Of a stretch of DNA of 64,000 nt, positions 48,231-61,783 are shown one piece after another. The translations under genes were made by a program, and so were the position numbers. The notes beneath the pieces are model-generated. The model saw only the letters and a program-made list of their open reading frames with translations. It did no database searches and was not told the origin of the DNA. This DNA is from Penium margaritaceum (Eukaryota > Streptophyta > Zygnematophyceae > Desmidiales > Peniaceae). Where the stretch lies: the NCBI GenBank assembly GCA_023375785.1, contig SZWC01004689.1, positions 830 through 64,829 on the forward strand. Direction: 5' to 3'. Each line of letters begins with the position of its first letter. The first letter of the stretch is position 1.

Positions 48231-48804
48231 AAACTTTGTGCATAAACTTTGTGCATAAACTTTGTGCATAAACTTTGTGCATAAACTTTGTGCATAAACT
48301 TTATGCACAAACCTTGTGCATAAACTTCGTGCATTAACTTTGTGCACAAAAATTTGTGCACAAACTTTGTGCATAAACCTTGTCCACAAACGTTGTGCAA
48401 AAACTTTGCGCATAAACTTTGTGCATAAACTTTTGTGCATAAACTTTGTGCATAAACATTATGCATAAACATTGTGCAGAAACTTTAAGCATAAACTTTG
48501 TGCATAAACGTTGTGTATAAAAATTGTGAATAAACTTTGTTCAGATACTTTGTGCATAAACTTTGTGCATAAACTGTGCATAAACTTTGTGCATAAACTT
48601 TGTGCACAAACTTTGTGCATAAACTTTGTGCATAAACTTTATGCATAAACTTTGTGCATAAACTTTGTGCATAAACTTTGTGCTTAAACTTTGTGCATAA
48701 ATGTTGTGCATAAACATTGTGAATAAACTTTGTTCAGAAACTTTGTGCATAAACTTTGTGCAAAAACTGTGCATAAACGTTGTGCATAAACTTTGTGCAT
48801 AAAC

Positions 48805-49690
48805 GTTTTGCATAAACTTTGTGCATACACTTTAAGCATAAACTTTGTGCATAACCTTTGTGCATAAACATTGTGAATAAACTTTGTTCAGAAACTTTGT
48901 GCATAAACTTTGTGCATAAACTTTGTGCATAATTTTTGTGCATACAAATTGTGCATAAACGTCGTGTATACTTTGTGCATAAACTTTGTGCACAAACTTT
49001 GTGCATAAACTTTGTGCAGAAACGTTATGCATAACCTTTCTGCAGAAACTTTGTGCATAAACGTTGTGTATTAACTCTGTGCATAAACTTTGTGCATAAA
49101 CTTTGTGCATCAACTTTGTGCATAAACTTTGTGCATAAACTTTGTCCAGAAACTTTGTGCATAAACTTTGTGCATAAACTGTGCATAAACGTTGTGCATA
49201 AACTTTGTGCATAAACGTTTTGCATAAACTTTGTGCATACACTTTAAGCATAAACTTTGTGCATAACCTTTGTGCATAAACATTGTGAATAAACTTTGTT
49301 CAGAAACTTTGTGCATAAACTTTGTGCATAAACTGTGCATAAACGTTGTGCATAAACTTTGTGCATAAACGTTTTGCATAAACTTTGTGCATACACTTTA
49401 AGCATAAACTTTGTGCATAACCTTTGTGCATAAACATTGTGAATAAACTTTGTTCAGAAACTTTGTGCATAAACTTTGTGCATAAACTTTGTGCATAATT
49501 TTTGTGCATACAAATTGTGCATAAACGTCGTGTATACTTTGTGCATAAACTTTGTGCACAAACTTTGTGCACAAACTTTGTGCATAAACTTTGTGCAGAA
49601 ACGTTATGCATAACCTTTCTGCAGAAACTTTGTGCATAAACGTTGTGTATTAACTCAGTGCATAAACTTTGTGCATAAACTTTGTGCATA
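48805..49690. repeat. Local block duplications in array F after the gap
   Basis: A block with GCATACACTTTAAGCATAAA, then AACCTTTGTGC and CATTGTGAATAAAC occurs near 48826, 49229 and 49391. A related block lies before the gap near 46345. A second marker (CGTCGTGTATACTTTGTGC) occurs near 46489, 48959 and 49526. These show copying of units of a few hundred bases across this part of the array. Confidence 0.8.
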
Positions 49691-52600
49691 AACTATGTGC
49701 ACAAACTTTGTGCATAAACTTTGTGCACAGACTTTGTGCATAAACTTTGTGCATAAACTTTGTACATAAACTTTGTGCATAAACATTGTGCAGAAACTTT
49801 GTGCAGAAACTTTGTGCATAAACATTGTGCATAAACTTTGTGCATAAACTTTGTGCATAAACTTTGTGCATAAACTTTGTGCATAAACTTTGTGCATAAA
49901 CGTTGTGAATAAACTTTGTTCAGAAACTTTGTGCATAAACTGTGTGCAAAAACTTTGTGCATAAACTTTTTGTATAAACTTCGTGCATAAACGTTTTGCA
50001 TACACTTTGTGCATAAACTTTAAGCATAAACTTTGTGCATACACTTTGTGCATAAACATTGTGAATAAAATTTGTTTAGAAACTTTGTGCATAAACTTTG
50101 TGCATAAACTTTGTGCAGAAAATGTGAGCATATACTTTGTGCATAAACTTTGTGCATAAACGGTGTGCATAGATGTTGTGCATAAACTTTGTGCATAAAC
50201 GTTGTGCATAAACTTTGTGCATAAACTTTGTGCATACACTTTTTGCAGAAACTTTGTGCATAAACATTGTGTATTCACTTAGTGCATAAAATGTGTGTAT
50301 AAACTTTGTGCATAAACTTTGTGTATAAACTTAGTGCATAAACTTTGTGTAGAAACTTTGTGCACAAACTTTGTGCATAAACGTTGAGCATAAACTTTGT
50401 GCAGAAACTTTCTGCATAAACGTTGTGCATAAACTTTGTGCATAAACGTTGTGCATAAACTTTGTGCATAAACTTTGTGCATAAACGTTGTACATAAACG
50501 TTTTGCATAAAAATTATGCATAAACTTCGTGCAATAAACTTTGTGCATAAACTTTGTGCATACGCTTTGTGCATGACCTCTGTGCATAAACGTTGTGCAT
50601 AAACTTTGTGCACAAACTTTGTGCATAAACTTTGTGCACAAACTTTGTGCATAAACTTTGTGCAGAATCTTTGTGCATAAACATTGTGCATAAACTTTGT
50701 GCATAAACTTTGTGCATGAACTTTGTGCATAAACTTTGTGCATAAATGTTGTGCATAAACTTTTTGCATAAACTTTGTGCATAAACTTTGAGCATAAACT
50801 TTGTTCAGAAACTTTGTGCATAAACTTTGTGCATAAACTTTGGGTATAAACTTTGTGCAGAAACTTTGTTCATAAACTTTGTGCAGAAAATTTATGCATA
50901 AACTTTGTGCATAAACTTTGTGCATGAAAGTTGTGCATAAACGTTGTGCATAAACGTTGTACATAAACTTTGTGCATAGTTGTTGTGCATAAACATTGTG
51001 CACAGACTTTGTGCATAAACGTTGTGCATAAACTTAGTGCATAAACTTTGTGCATTAACTTTTTGCATAAACGTTGTGCATAAACTTTGTGCAAAACCTT
51101 TGTGCATAAAAGTTGTGCATAAACTTTGTGAAGAAACTTCGTGTATAAACTTTGTGCGTAAATTCTGTGCATAAATATTGTGCATAGACTTTGTGCACAA
51201 ACTTTGTGCATAAACTTTGTGTATAAACTTTGTGCATGAACTTTGTGCAGAAACTTTATACAGAAATTTTGTGCATAAACTTTGTGCAGAAACGTTATGT
51301 ATAAACTTTCTGCAGAAACTTTGTGCAGAAACTTTGTGCATAGACTTTGTGCATAAACTTTGTGCATGAATTTTGTGCATAAACGTTGTGCACAAACTTT
51401 GTGCATAAGCTTTGTGCATAAACGTTGTGCACAAACTTTGTGCGTAAACTTTGTGCAAAATCTTTGTGAATAAACGTTGTTCATAAACTTTGTGCACAAA
51501 CGATGTGCATAAACTTTGTGCATAAACTTTTTGCATGAACTTTGTGCATAAACCTTGTGCATAAACATTGTGCAGAAACTTTGTGCATAAACTTTGTGCA
51601 TAAAATTTGTGCATAAACTTTGTGCTTAAACTTTGTGCATAAACTTTGTGCAGAAACTTTGTGCATAAACGTTGTGTATAAACTTTGTGCATAATCTTTG
51701 TGCATAAACTTTTTTCATACACTTTGTTCATAAACTTTGTACATATACTTTGTTCATAAACTTTTGTGCATAAGCTTTGTGCATACAATTTATGCATAAA
51801 CGGTTTGCAGAAACTTTGTGCGGAAATTTTGTGCAGAACCTTTGTGCATAAAATTTGTGCATAAACTTTGTGCATAAACGTTGTGAATAAACTTTGTGCA
51901 TTAACTTTGTGCATAAACTTTGTGCATAAACGTTGTGCATAAACGTTGTGCATAGACTTTGTGCAAAAACGTTGTGCATAAACTTTGTGCATAGACTTTG
52001 TGCATACATTTTGTGCATAATCTTTGTGCATAAACTTTGTGCATCAACTTTGTGCATAAACTTTGTGCATAAACTTTGTGCATAAACTTTGTGCATGAAC
52101 TTTGTGCATAAACTTTGTGCATAAACGTTGTGCATAAACGTTGTACATAAACGTTGTGCAAAAACTTTGTGCGTAAACTTTGTACAAAATCTTTGTGAAT
52201 AAATGTTGTTCATAAACTTTGTGCATAAACTTTGTGCATAAACTTTGTGCATAAACTTTGTGCATGAACTTTGTGCATAAACTTTGTGCATAAACATTGT
52301 GCAGAAACTTTGTGCATGAACTTTGTGCATAAACTTTGTGTATAAACTTTGTGCATAAACTTTGTGCATAAACGTTGTGCACAAACTTTGTGCATAAACT
52401 TTGTGCATAAACTTTGTGCATAAACTTTGTTCAGAAACTTTGTGCATAAACATTGTGCATAAACTTTGTGCAAAAACTTTGTGCTTAAACTTTGTGCATA
52501 ACCTTTGTGCAGAAACTTTGTGCATAAACTTTGTGCATAAACTTTGTGCAGAATCTTTGTGCATAAACTTTGTTCATAAAATTTGTTCATAAACTTTGTG

Positions 52601-55600
52601 CATATACATTGTTCATAAACGTTTGTGCGTAAACTTTGTGCATAAACTTCGTGCATAAACGTTTTGCAGAAACTTTGTGCGGAAACTTGGTACAGGAACT
52701 TTGTGCATAAACTTTATGCATAAACTTTGTGCATTAACGTTTTGCATTAACTTTGCGCATAAACGTTGTGCATAAACTTTGTGCATAAACTTTGTGCATA
52801 AACTTTGTACATCAACTTTGTGAAGAAACTTTGTGCATAGACTTTGTGCAGAAACTTTGCGCATAAACTTTGTGCATAAACTTTGTGCATAAACTTTGTG
52901 CAGAAACGTTGTGCAGAAACTTTGTGCATAAACGTTTTGCATAAACTTTGTGCATAAACTTTGTGTAGAAACTTTGTGCATACACTTTGTGCATAAACTT
53001 TGTGCATAAAGTTTGTGCATAAACTTTGTGCATAAACTTTGTGCATAAACGTTGTGCATAACCTTTGTGCATAAACTTTGTGCATAAACTTTGTGCATAA
53101 ACTTTGTGCATAAATTTTGTGCATAATATTTATGCAAAAGCTTTGTGCATAAACTTTGTGCATAAATGTTCTGCACAAACTTTGTGCATAAACTTCGTGC
53201 ACAAACTTTGTGCATAATCTTTGTGCATAAACTTTGTGCATAAACTTTGTTCATAAACATTGTGCATAAACTTTGTGCATGAATTTTGTGCAAAAACTTT
53301 GTGCATAAACTTTGTGCATAAACTTTGTGCAGAAACTTTGTGCATAAACGTTTTACATAAACTTTGTGCATAAACTTTGTGCATAAACGTTTTACATAAA
53401 CTTTGTGCATAACCTTTGTGCATAGACGTTGTGCATAATCTTTGTGCATAAACTTTGTGCATAAACTTTGTGCATAACATTTGTGCATAAAATTTGTCGA
53501 CAAACTTTGTGCACAAACTTTGTGCATAAAATTTGTGCATAAACTTTATGCATACACTTTGTGCATAACCTTTGTGCATAAACTTTGTGCATAAACTTCG
53601 TTCATAAACTTTGTGCATAAACTTTGTGCATAAACTTTGTGCATAAACTTTGTGCATAGACTTTGTGCATAAAAATTGTGCATAAACTTTGTACATAAAC
53701 TTTGTGCATAAACGTTGTGCATAAACTTTGTGCACAAACTTTGTGCATAAACGTTGTGCATAAACTTTGTGCATAAACGTTGTGCACAAAATTTGTGCAC
53801 AAACCTTGTGGACAAAATTTGTGCATACACTTTGTGCATAAACTTTGTGCATAAACCTTTTACAGAAACTTTGTGCACAAACTTTGTGCATAAACGTTTT
53901 ACATAAACTTTGTGCATAAATGTTGTGCATAATCTTTGTGCATAAACTTTGTGCATAAAAGTTGTGCATAAAATTTGTGCATAAACTTTGTGGACAAACT
54001 TTGTGCACAAACTTTGTGCATAAATGGTTTGTATAAACTTTGTGCATAATTTTTTTGCACAAACTTTGTGGAAAAACGTTGTGCACACACTTTGTGCATA
54101 AACTTTGTGCATAAACTTTATGCATACACTTTGTGCATAAACTTTGTGCATAAACGTTTTGCATGATCTTTGTGCATAAACTTTGTGCATAAACTTTGTG
54201 CATAAACTTTGTGCATAAACTTTGTGCATAAACGTTGTGCACAAACTTTGTGCACAAACTTTGTGCAAAAACTTTGTGCATAAACTTTTTGCATAAACGT
54301 TGTGCATAAACTTTGTGCATAAACTTTGTGCATAAACTTTGTGCATAAACGTTGTGCACAAACTTTGTGCACAAACTTTGTGCATAAACTTTTTGCATAA
54401 ACGTTGTGCATAAACTTTGTGCATAAACTTTGTGCATAAACTTTGTGCATAAACTTTGTGCATAAACTTTGTACATAAACGTTGCATAAACTTTGTGCAT
54501 AAACTTTTTGCACAAACGTTGTGCATAAAATGTGTGCATAAACTTTGTGCATAAACTTAGTCCATAAACTTTGTGCATGAACTTTGTGCATGAACTTTGT
54601 GCATGAACTTCGTGCATAAAATATGTGCATAAACTTTGTGCATAAACTTTGTGCATTTACTTTGTGCATAAACTTTGTGCATAACCTTTGTGCATAAACT
54701 TTGTGCATAAACGTTGTGCATAAACTTTGTGCACAAAAATTGTGCAAAGACTTTGTGCATAAACTTCGTGCATAAATTTTGTGCAAAACCTTTGTGCATA
54801 AACTTTGTGCATAAACTTTGTGCATAAACTTTGTGTATAATGTTTGTGCATAAACATTTGTGCATAAACTTTGTGCATAAACTTTGTGCATGAACTTTGT
54901 GAAGAAACTTTGTGCATAGACTTTGTGCAGAAACTTTCTGCATAAACGTTGTGCATAAACGTTGTGCATAAACTTTGTACACAAACTTTGTGCGTAAACT
55001 TTGTGCGCAATCTTTGTGCATAAACGTTGTGCATAAACTTTGTGCATAAACTTTGTGCATACACTTTGTGCATAAACTTTGTGCATAAACTTTGTGCATG
55101 ATTTGTGCATAAACTTTGTACATAAACGTTGTGAATAAACTATGTGCATATACTTTGTGCACAAACTTTGCGCATAAACTTTGTGCACAAACTCTGTGCA
55201 TAAAATGTGTACATAAACTCTGTGCATAAACGTCGTGCATAAACTTTGTGCACTAACTCTATGCAGAATCTTTGTGCAGATATTTTGTTCATAAATTTTG
55301 TGCAGAACCTTTGTGCAAAAACGTTGTGCATAAACGTTGTGCATAAACGTTGTGCATAAACGTCGTGCATGAACTTTGTGCATAAACTTTGTGCACAAAC
55401 TTTGTGCATAACCTTTGTGCACAAACTTTGTGCATAACCTTTGTGCATAAACATTCTGCACAAAATTTGTGCACAAACTTTGTACATAAATGTTGTGCAT
55501 AAACTCTGTGCATAAACTTTGTGTATAAATTTTGTGAAGAAACTTTGTGCATAAACTTTGTGCATAAACATTGTGCATAAACTTTGTGCATACAATTTGT

Positions 55601-58600
55601 GCATAAACGTTCTGCATGAACTTTGTGCATAAACGTTGTGCATAAACATTGTGCATAAACTTTGTGCATGAAATTTGTGCATAAACTTTGTGCATAGACA
55701 GTGTGCATAAACTTTGTGCATGAACTTTGTGCATAAAGTTTGTGCATCAACTTTTTGCACAAAGTTTGTGCACAAACTTTGTGCAGAAACTTTATGCAGA
55801 ACCTTTGTGCATAAACTTTGTGCATAAACTTTGTGCATAAACGTTTTGCATAAAGTTTGTGCATACACTCTGTGCATAACTTTGTGCATAAACTTTGTGC
55901 AAAGTCTTTGTGCATAAACTTTGTGGATAAACTTTGTGCATAAACGTTGTGCATATAATTTGTTCATATACTTTGTGCATAAACTTTGTGCATAAACGTT
56001 CTACATAAACTGTGTACGTGAACGTTGTGCATAAACTTTGTGCACAAACGTTGTGCATAAACTTTGTGCATAACTTTGTGCATAAACTTTGTGCATGAAC
56101 TTTGTGCAAAAACTTCGTTCATAAACTTTGTGCATAAAATTTGTGCATAAATTTTGTGCATAAACTTTGTGCATAGACTTTGTGCATAAAAATTGTGCAT
56201 TAACTTTGTACATAAACTTTTTGCATAAACGTTGTGCATAAACTTTGTGCACAAACTTTGTGCATAAACGTTGTGCATAAACTTTGTGCATAAACGTTGT
56301 GCACAAAATATGTGCACAAACCTTGTGGACAAAATTTGTGCATACACTTTGTGCATAAACTTTGTGCATAAACCTTTTACATAAACTTTGTGCACAAACT
56401 TTGTGCATAAACGTTTTACATAAACTTTGTGCATAAACTTTGTGCATAAACGTTGTGCATAATCTTTGTGCATAAACTTTGTGCATAAACGTTGTGCATA
56501 AAACTTGTGCATAAACTTTGTGGACAAACTTTGTGCACAAACTTTGTGCATAAATGTTTTGTATAAACTTTGTGCATAAACTTTTTGCACAAAATTTGTG
56601 GAAAAACTTTGTGCACAAACTTTGTGCATAAACTTTGTGCATAAACTTTATGCATACACTTTGTGCATAAACTTTGTGCATAAACGTTTTGCATGATCTT
56701 TGTGCATAAACTCTGTGCAAAAACTTTGTTCATAAACTTTGTGCATAAAATTTGTGCATAAACTATGTGCATAAACTTTGTGCATAAACTTTATGCATAA
56801 ACTTTGTGCATAAACGTTGTGCATAAACTTTGTGCACAAACTTTGTGCACAAACTTTGTGCATAAACCTTTTGCATAAACGTTGTGCATAAACTTTGTGC
56901 ATAAACTTTGTGCATAAACTTTGTGCATAAACTTTATACATAAACGTTGCCTAAACTTTGTGCATAAACTTTGTGCACAAACGTTGTGCATAAAATGTGT
57001 GCATAAACATTGTGCATAAACTTAGTCCATAAACTTTGTGCATGAACTTTGTGCATGGACTTTGTGCATGAACTTCGTGCATAAACTATGTGCACAAACT
57101 TTGTGCATAAGCTTTGTGCATTTGCTTTGTGCATAAAATTTGTGCATAAACTTTGTGCATAAACTTTGTGCATAAACTTTGTGCATAAACGTTGTGCATA
57201 AAATATGTGCACACAAATTGTGCAAAGACTTTGTGCATAAACTTCGTGCATAAAGTTTGTGCAAAAACTTTGTGCATAAACTTTGTGCATAAACTTTGTG
57301 CATAAACTTTGTGCATAAACGTTGTGTATAATGTTTGTGCATAAACGTTTGTGCATAAACTTTGTGCATAAACTTTGTGCATGAACTTTGTGAAGAAACT
57401 TTGTGCATAGACTTTGTGCAGAAACTGTCTGCATAAACGTTGTGCATAAACGTTGTGCATAAACTTTGTACACAAACTTTGTGCGTAAACTTTGTGCACA
57501 ATCTTTGTGCATGAACGTTGTGCATAAACTTTGTGCATAAACTTTGTGCATACACTTTGTGCATAAACTTTGTGCATAAACTTTGTGCATGAACTTTGTG
57601 CATAAACTTTGTACATAAACGTTGTGAATAAACTATGTGCATATACTTTGTGCACAAACTTTGCGCATAAGCTTTGTGCACAAACTCTGTGCATAAATTG
57701 TGTACATAAACTCTGTGCATAAACATCGTGCATAAACTTTGTGCACTAACTCTGTGCAGAATCTTTGTGCAGAAACTTTGTTCATAAATTTTGTGCAGAA
57801 CCTTTGTGCAAAAATGTTGTGCATAAACGTTGTGCATAAACGTTGTGCATAAACGTCGTGCATGAACTTTGTGCATAAACTTTGTGCACAAACTTTGTGC
57901 ATAACCTTTGTGCACAAACTTTGTGCATAACCTTTGTGCATAAACATTCTGCACAAAATTTGTGCACAAACTTTGTACATAAATGTTGTGCATAAACTTT
58001 GTGCATAAACTTTGTGTATAAATTTTGTGAAGAAACGTTGTGCATAAACTTTGTGCATAAACATTGTGCATAAACTTTGTGCATACAATTTGTGCATAAA
58101 CGTTCTGCATGAACTTTGTGCATAAACGTTGTGCATAAACATTGTGCATAAACTTTGTGCATGAAATTTGTGCATAAACTTTGTGCATAGACAGTGTGCA
58201 TAAACTTTGTGCATGAAATTTGTGCATAAAGTTTGTGCATAAACTTTTTGCACAAAGTTTGTGCACAAACTTTTTGCAGAAACTTTATGCAGAACCTTTC
58301 CGCATCAACTTTGTGCATAAACTTTGTGCATAAACGTTTTGCATAAACTTTGTGCATACACTCTGTGCATAACTTTGTGCATAAACTTTGTGCATAAACT
58401 TTGTGCAAAATCTTTGTGCATAAACTTTGTGGATAAACTTTGTGCATAAACGTTGTGCATATAATTTGTTCATATATTTTGTGCATAAACTTTGTGCATA
58501 AACGTTCTGCATAAACTGTGTACGTAAACTTTGTGCATAAACTTTGTGCACAAACGTTGTGCATAAACTTTGTGCATAACTTTGTGCATAAACTTTGTGC

Positions 58601-61452
58601 ATAAACTTCGTGCATAAACTTTGTGCATAAACTTTTTGCATAAACTTTTTGCATAAACTTTGTGCATAAACGTTTTATATAAACTTTGTGCATAAACTTT
58701 GTGCATAAACGTTGTGCATAATCTTTGCGCATAAACTTTGTGCAAAAACTTTGTACATAAACATTGTGCATAAACTTTTTGCATAAACTTTGTGCACAGA
58801 CTTTGTGCATATACTTTGTGCATAAACCTTGTGCATAAACTTTGTGCATAAACATTGTGCATAAACTTTGTGCACAAACTTTGTGCATAAACGTTGTGCA
58901 TCAACTTTGTGCATAAACTTTGTGTATAAAATTTGTGGATAAACTTTGTGCATAAACGTTGTGCATAAATTTTGTGCACAAACTTTGTGCATAAACCTTG
59001 TGCATAAACTTTGTGCACAAATGTTGCATAAACTTTGTGCAAAAACGTTGTGCATAAACTTTGTGCATGAACGTTGTGCATAAAATTTGTGCATAAACTT
59101 TGTGCATAAACATTCTGCATATACTGTGTGCATAAACGTTGTGCGTAAACTTTGTGCACAAACTTTGTGCATAACCTTTGTGCATAAACTTTGTGCGTAA
59201 ACGTTGTGCATAATCTTTGTGCATAAACTTTGTGCAAAAACTTTGTTCATAAACTTTGTGCACAAACTTTGTGCATAACCTTTGTGCATAAACTTTGTGC
59301 GTAAACGTTGTGCATAATCTTTGTGCATAAACTTTGTGCAAAAACTTTGTTCATAAACTTTGTGCACAAACTTTGTGCATAAACGTTTTGCATAGACTTT
59401 GTGCATAAACGTTGTGCATAAACTTTGTGCATTAACTTTGTTCATAAACTTTGTACACAAACATTGTGCATAAACGTTCTGCATAAACTTTGTGCATGAA
59501 CGTTGTGCACAAACTTTGTGCATAAACGTTGTGCACAAACTTTGTGCATAAACTTTGTTCATAAACTTTGTACACAAACATTGTGCATAAACGTTCTGCA
59601 TAAACTTTGTGCATGAACGTTGTGCACAAACTTTGTGCATAAACGTTGTGCACAAACTTTGTGCATAAACGTTGTGCATAAACTTTGCGCACAAACGTTG
59701 TGGACAAACTTTGTGCATAAACTTTGTGCATAAACTTTGTGCATGAACATTGTGCATAAACATTGTGCATAAACTTTGTGCATAAAAGTTGTGCATAAAC
59801 TTTGTGCATATACTTTGTGAATAAACTTTGTGCATAAACTTTGTGCATAAACTTTGTGCATAAATGTTCTGCATAAACTGTGTGTATAAACGTTGTGCAT
59901 AAACGTTGTGCACAAAATTTGTGCACAAACTTTGTGCATAAACTTTGTGCATACTCTTTGTGAATAAACGTTGTGCATAAACTTTGTGCATAAAATTTGT
60001 GCATAAACTTTGTGCGTAAACGTTGTGCATAAACGTTGTGTACAAATTCTGTGCAAAAAACCTTGTGCATAAACTTTGTGCATAAACGTTGTGCATAGAC
60101 TTTGTGCATGAAATTTGTGCATAAAGTTTGTGCATAAACTTTGTGCACAAACTTTGTGCATAAACTTTGTGCATAAACTTTGTGCATAAACTTTGTGCAT
60201 AAATGTTCTGCATAAACTGTGTGTATAAACGTTGTGCATAAACGTTGTGCATAAACGTTGTGCACAAAATTTGTGCACAAACTTTGTGCATAAACTTTGT
60301 GCATACTCTTTGTGAATAAACTTTGTGCATAAAATTTGTGCATAAAATTTGTGCATAAACTTTGTGCGTAAACGTTGTGCATAAACGTTGTGTACAAATT
60401 CTGTGCAAAAAACCTTGTGCATAAACTTTGTGCATAAACGTTGTGCATAGACTTTGTGCATGAAATTTGTGCATAAAGTTTGTGCATAAACTTTGTGCAC
60501 AAACTTTGTGCATAAACTTTGTGCATAAACTTTGTGCATAAACATTGTGCATCAACTTTTTGCACAAAGTTTGTGCACAAACTTTGTGCAGAAACATTAT
60601 GGAGAACCTTTTTGCATAAACTTTGTGCATAAACTTTGTGCAGAAACGTTGTGCATAAACTTTGTGCATAAACTTTGTGCATAAACTTTGTGCAAAAGCT
60701 TTGTGCATAAACTTTGTGCATAAACGATGTGCATATAATTTTTTCATAAACTTCGTGCATAAACTTTGTGCATAAACGTTATGCATAAACTGTGTACGTA
60801 AACGTTGTGCATAAACTTTGTGCACAAACGTTGTGCATAAACTTTGTGCATAACTTTGTGCATAAACTTTGTGCATAAACTTCGTGCATAAACTTTGTGC
60901 ATAAACTTTTTGCATAAACGTTTTGCATAAACTTTGTGCATAAACGTTTTATATACACTTTGTACATTAACGTTGTGCATAAACGTTGTGCATAATCTTT
61001 GTGCATAACTTTGTGCAAAAACTTTGTACATAAACATTGTGCATAAAATGTTTGCATAAACTTTGTGCATAAACTTTGTGCATAGACTTTGTGCATAAAC
61101 CTTGTTCATAAACTTTGTGCATAAACATTGTGCATAAACTTTGTGCACAAACTTTGTGCATAAACGTTGTGCATAAACTTTGTGCATAAACTTTGTGTAT
61201 AAAATTTGTGGATAAACTTTGTGCATAAACGTTGTGCATAAATTTTGTGCACAAACGTTGTGCATAAACCTTGTGCATAAACTTTGTGCACAAATGTTGC
61301 ATAAACTTTGTGCAAAACGTTGTGCATAAACTTTGTGCATAAACGCTGTGCATAAAATTTGTGCATAAACTTTGTGCATAAACGTTCTGCATATACTGTG
61401 TGCATAAACGTTGTGCATAAACTTTGTGCACAAACTTTGTGCATAACCTTTG

Positions 61453-61547
61453 TGCATAAACTTTGTGCAGGAACGTTGTGCACAAACTTTGTGCATGAAC
61501 GTTGTGCATAAATTTTGTGCACAACGTTCCTGCACAAAGTTTATGCA
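61453..61547. repeat. Perfect 34-bp inverted repeat (hairpin) in array F
   Basis: The 34 bp at 61453-61486 are the exact reverse complement of 61514-61547, with a 27-bp spacer. It marks the point where array F switches strand for about 270 bp. It looks like a fold-back created by template switching at a stalled fork. Confidence 0.95.
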
Positions 61548-61783
61548 GAACGTTTATGCACAAGGTTTATGCACAACGTCTTGCACAAAGTTTATGCAGA
61601 ACGTTTATGCACAAGGTTTATGCACAACGTCTTGCACAAAGTTTATGCAGAACGTTTATGCACAAGGTTTATGCACAACGTCTTGCACAAAGTTTATGCA
61701 GAACGTTTATGCACAAGGTTTATGCACAACGTCTTGCACAAAGTTTATGCAGAACGTTTATGCACAAGGTTTATGCACAACGT
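61514..61783 (-). repeat. Inverted 51-bp sub-array inside array F
   Basis: Here the 13-bp unit runs on the opposite strand (plus strand reads TTTATGCACAAGG and so on). A 51-bp block starts at 61529, 61580, 61631, 61682 and 61733: five copies, the later four apparently identical. 51 is one base short of four 13-bp units. Normal orientation resumes at about 61784. Confidence 0.95.
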
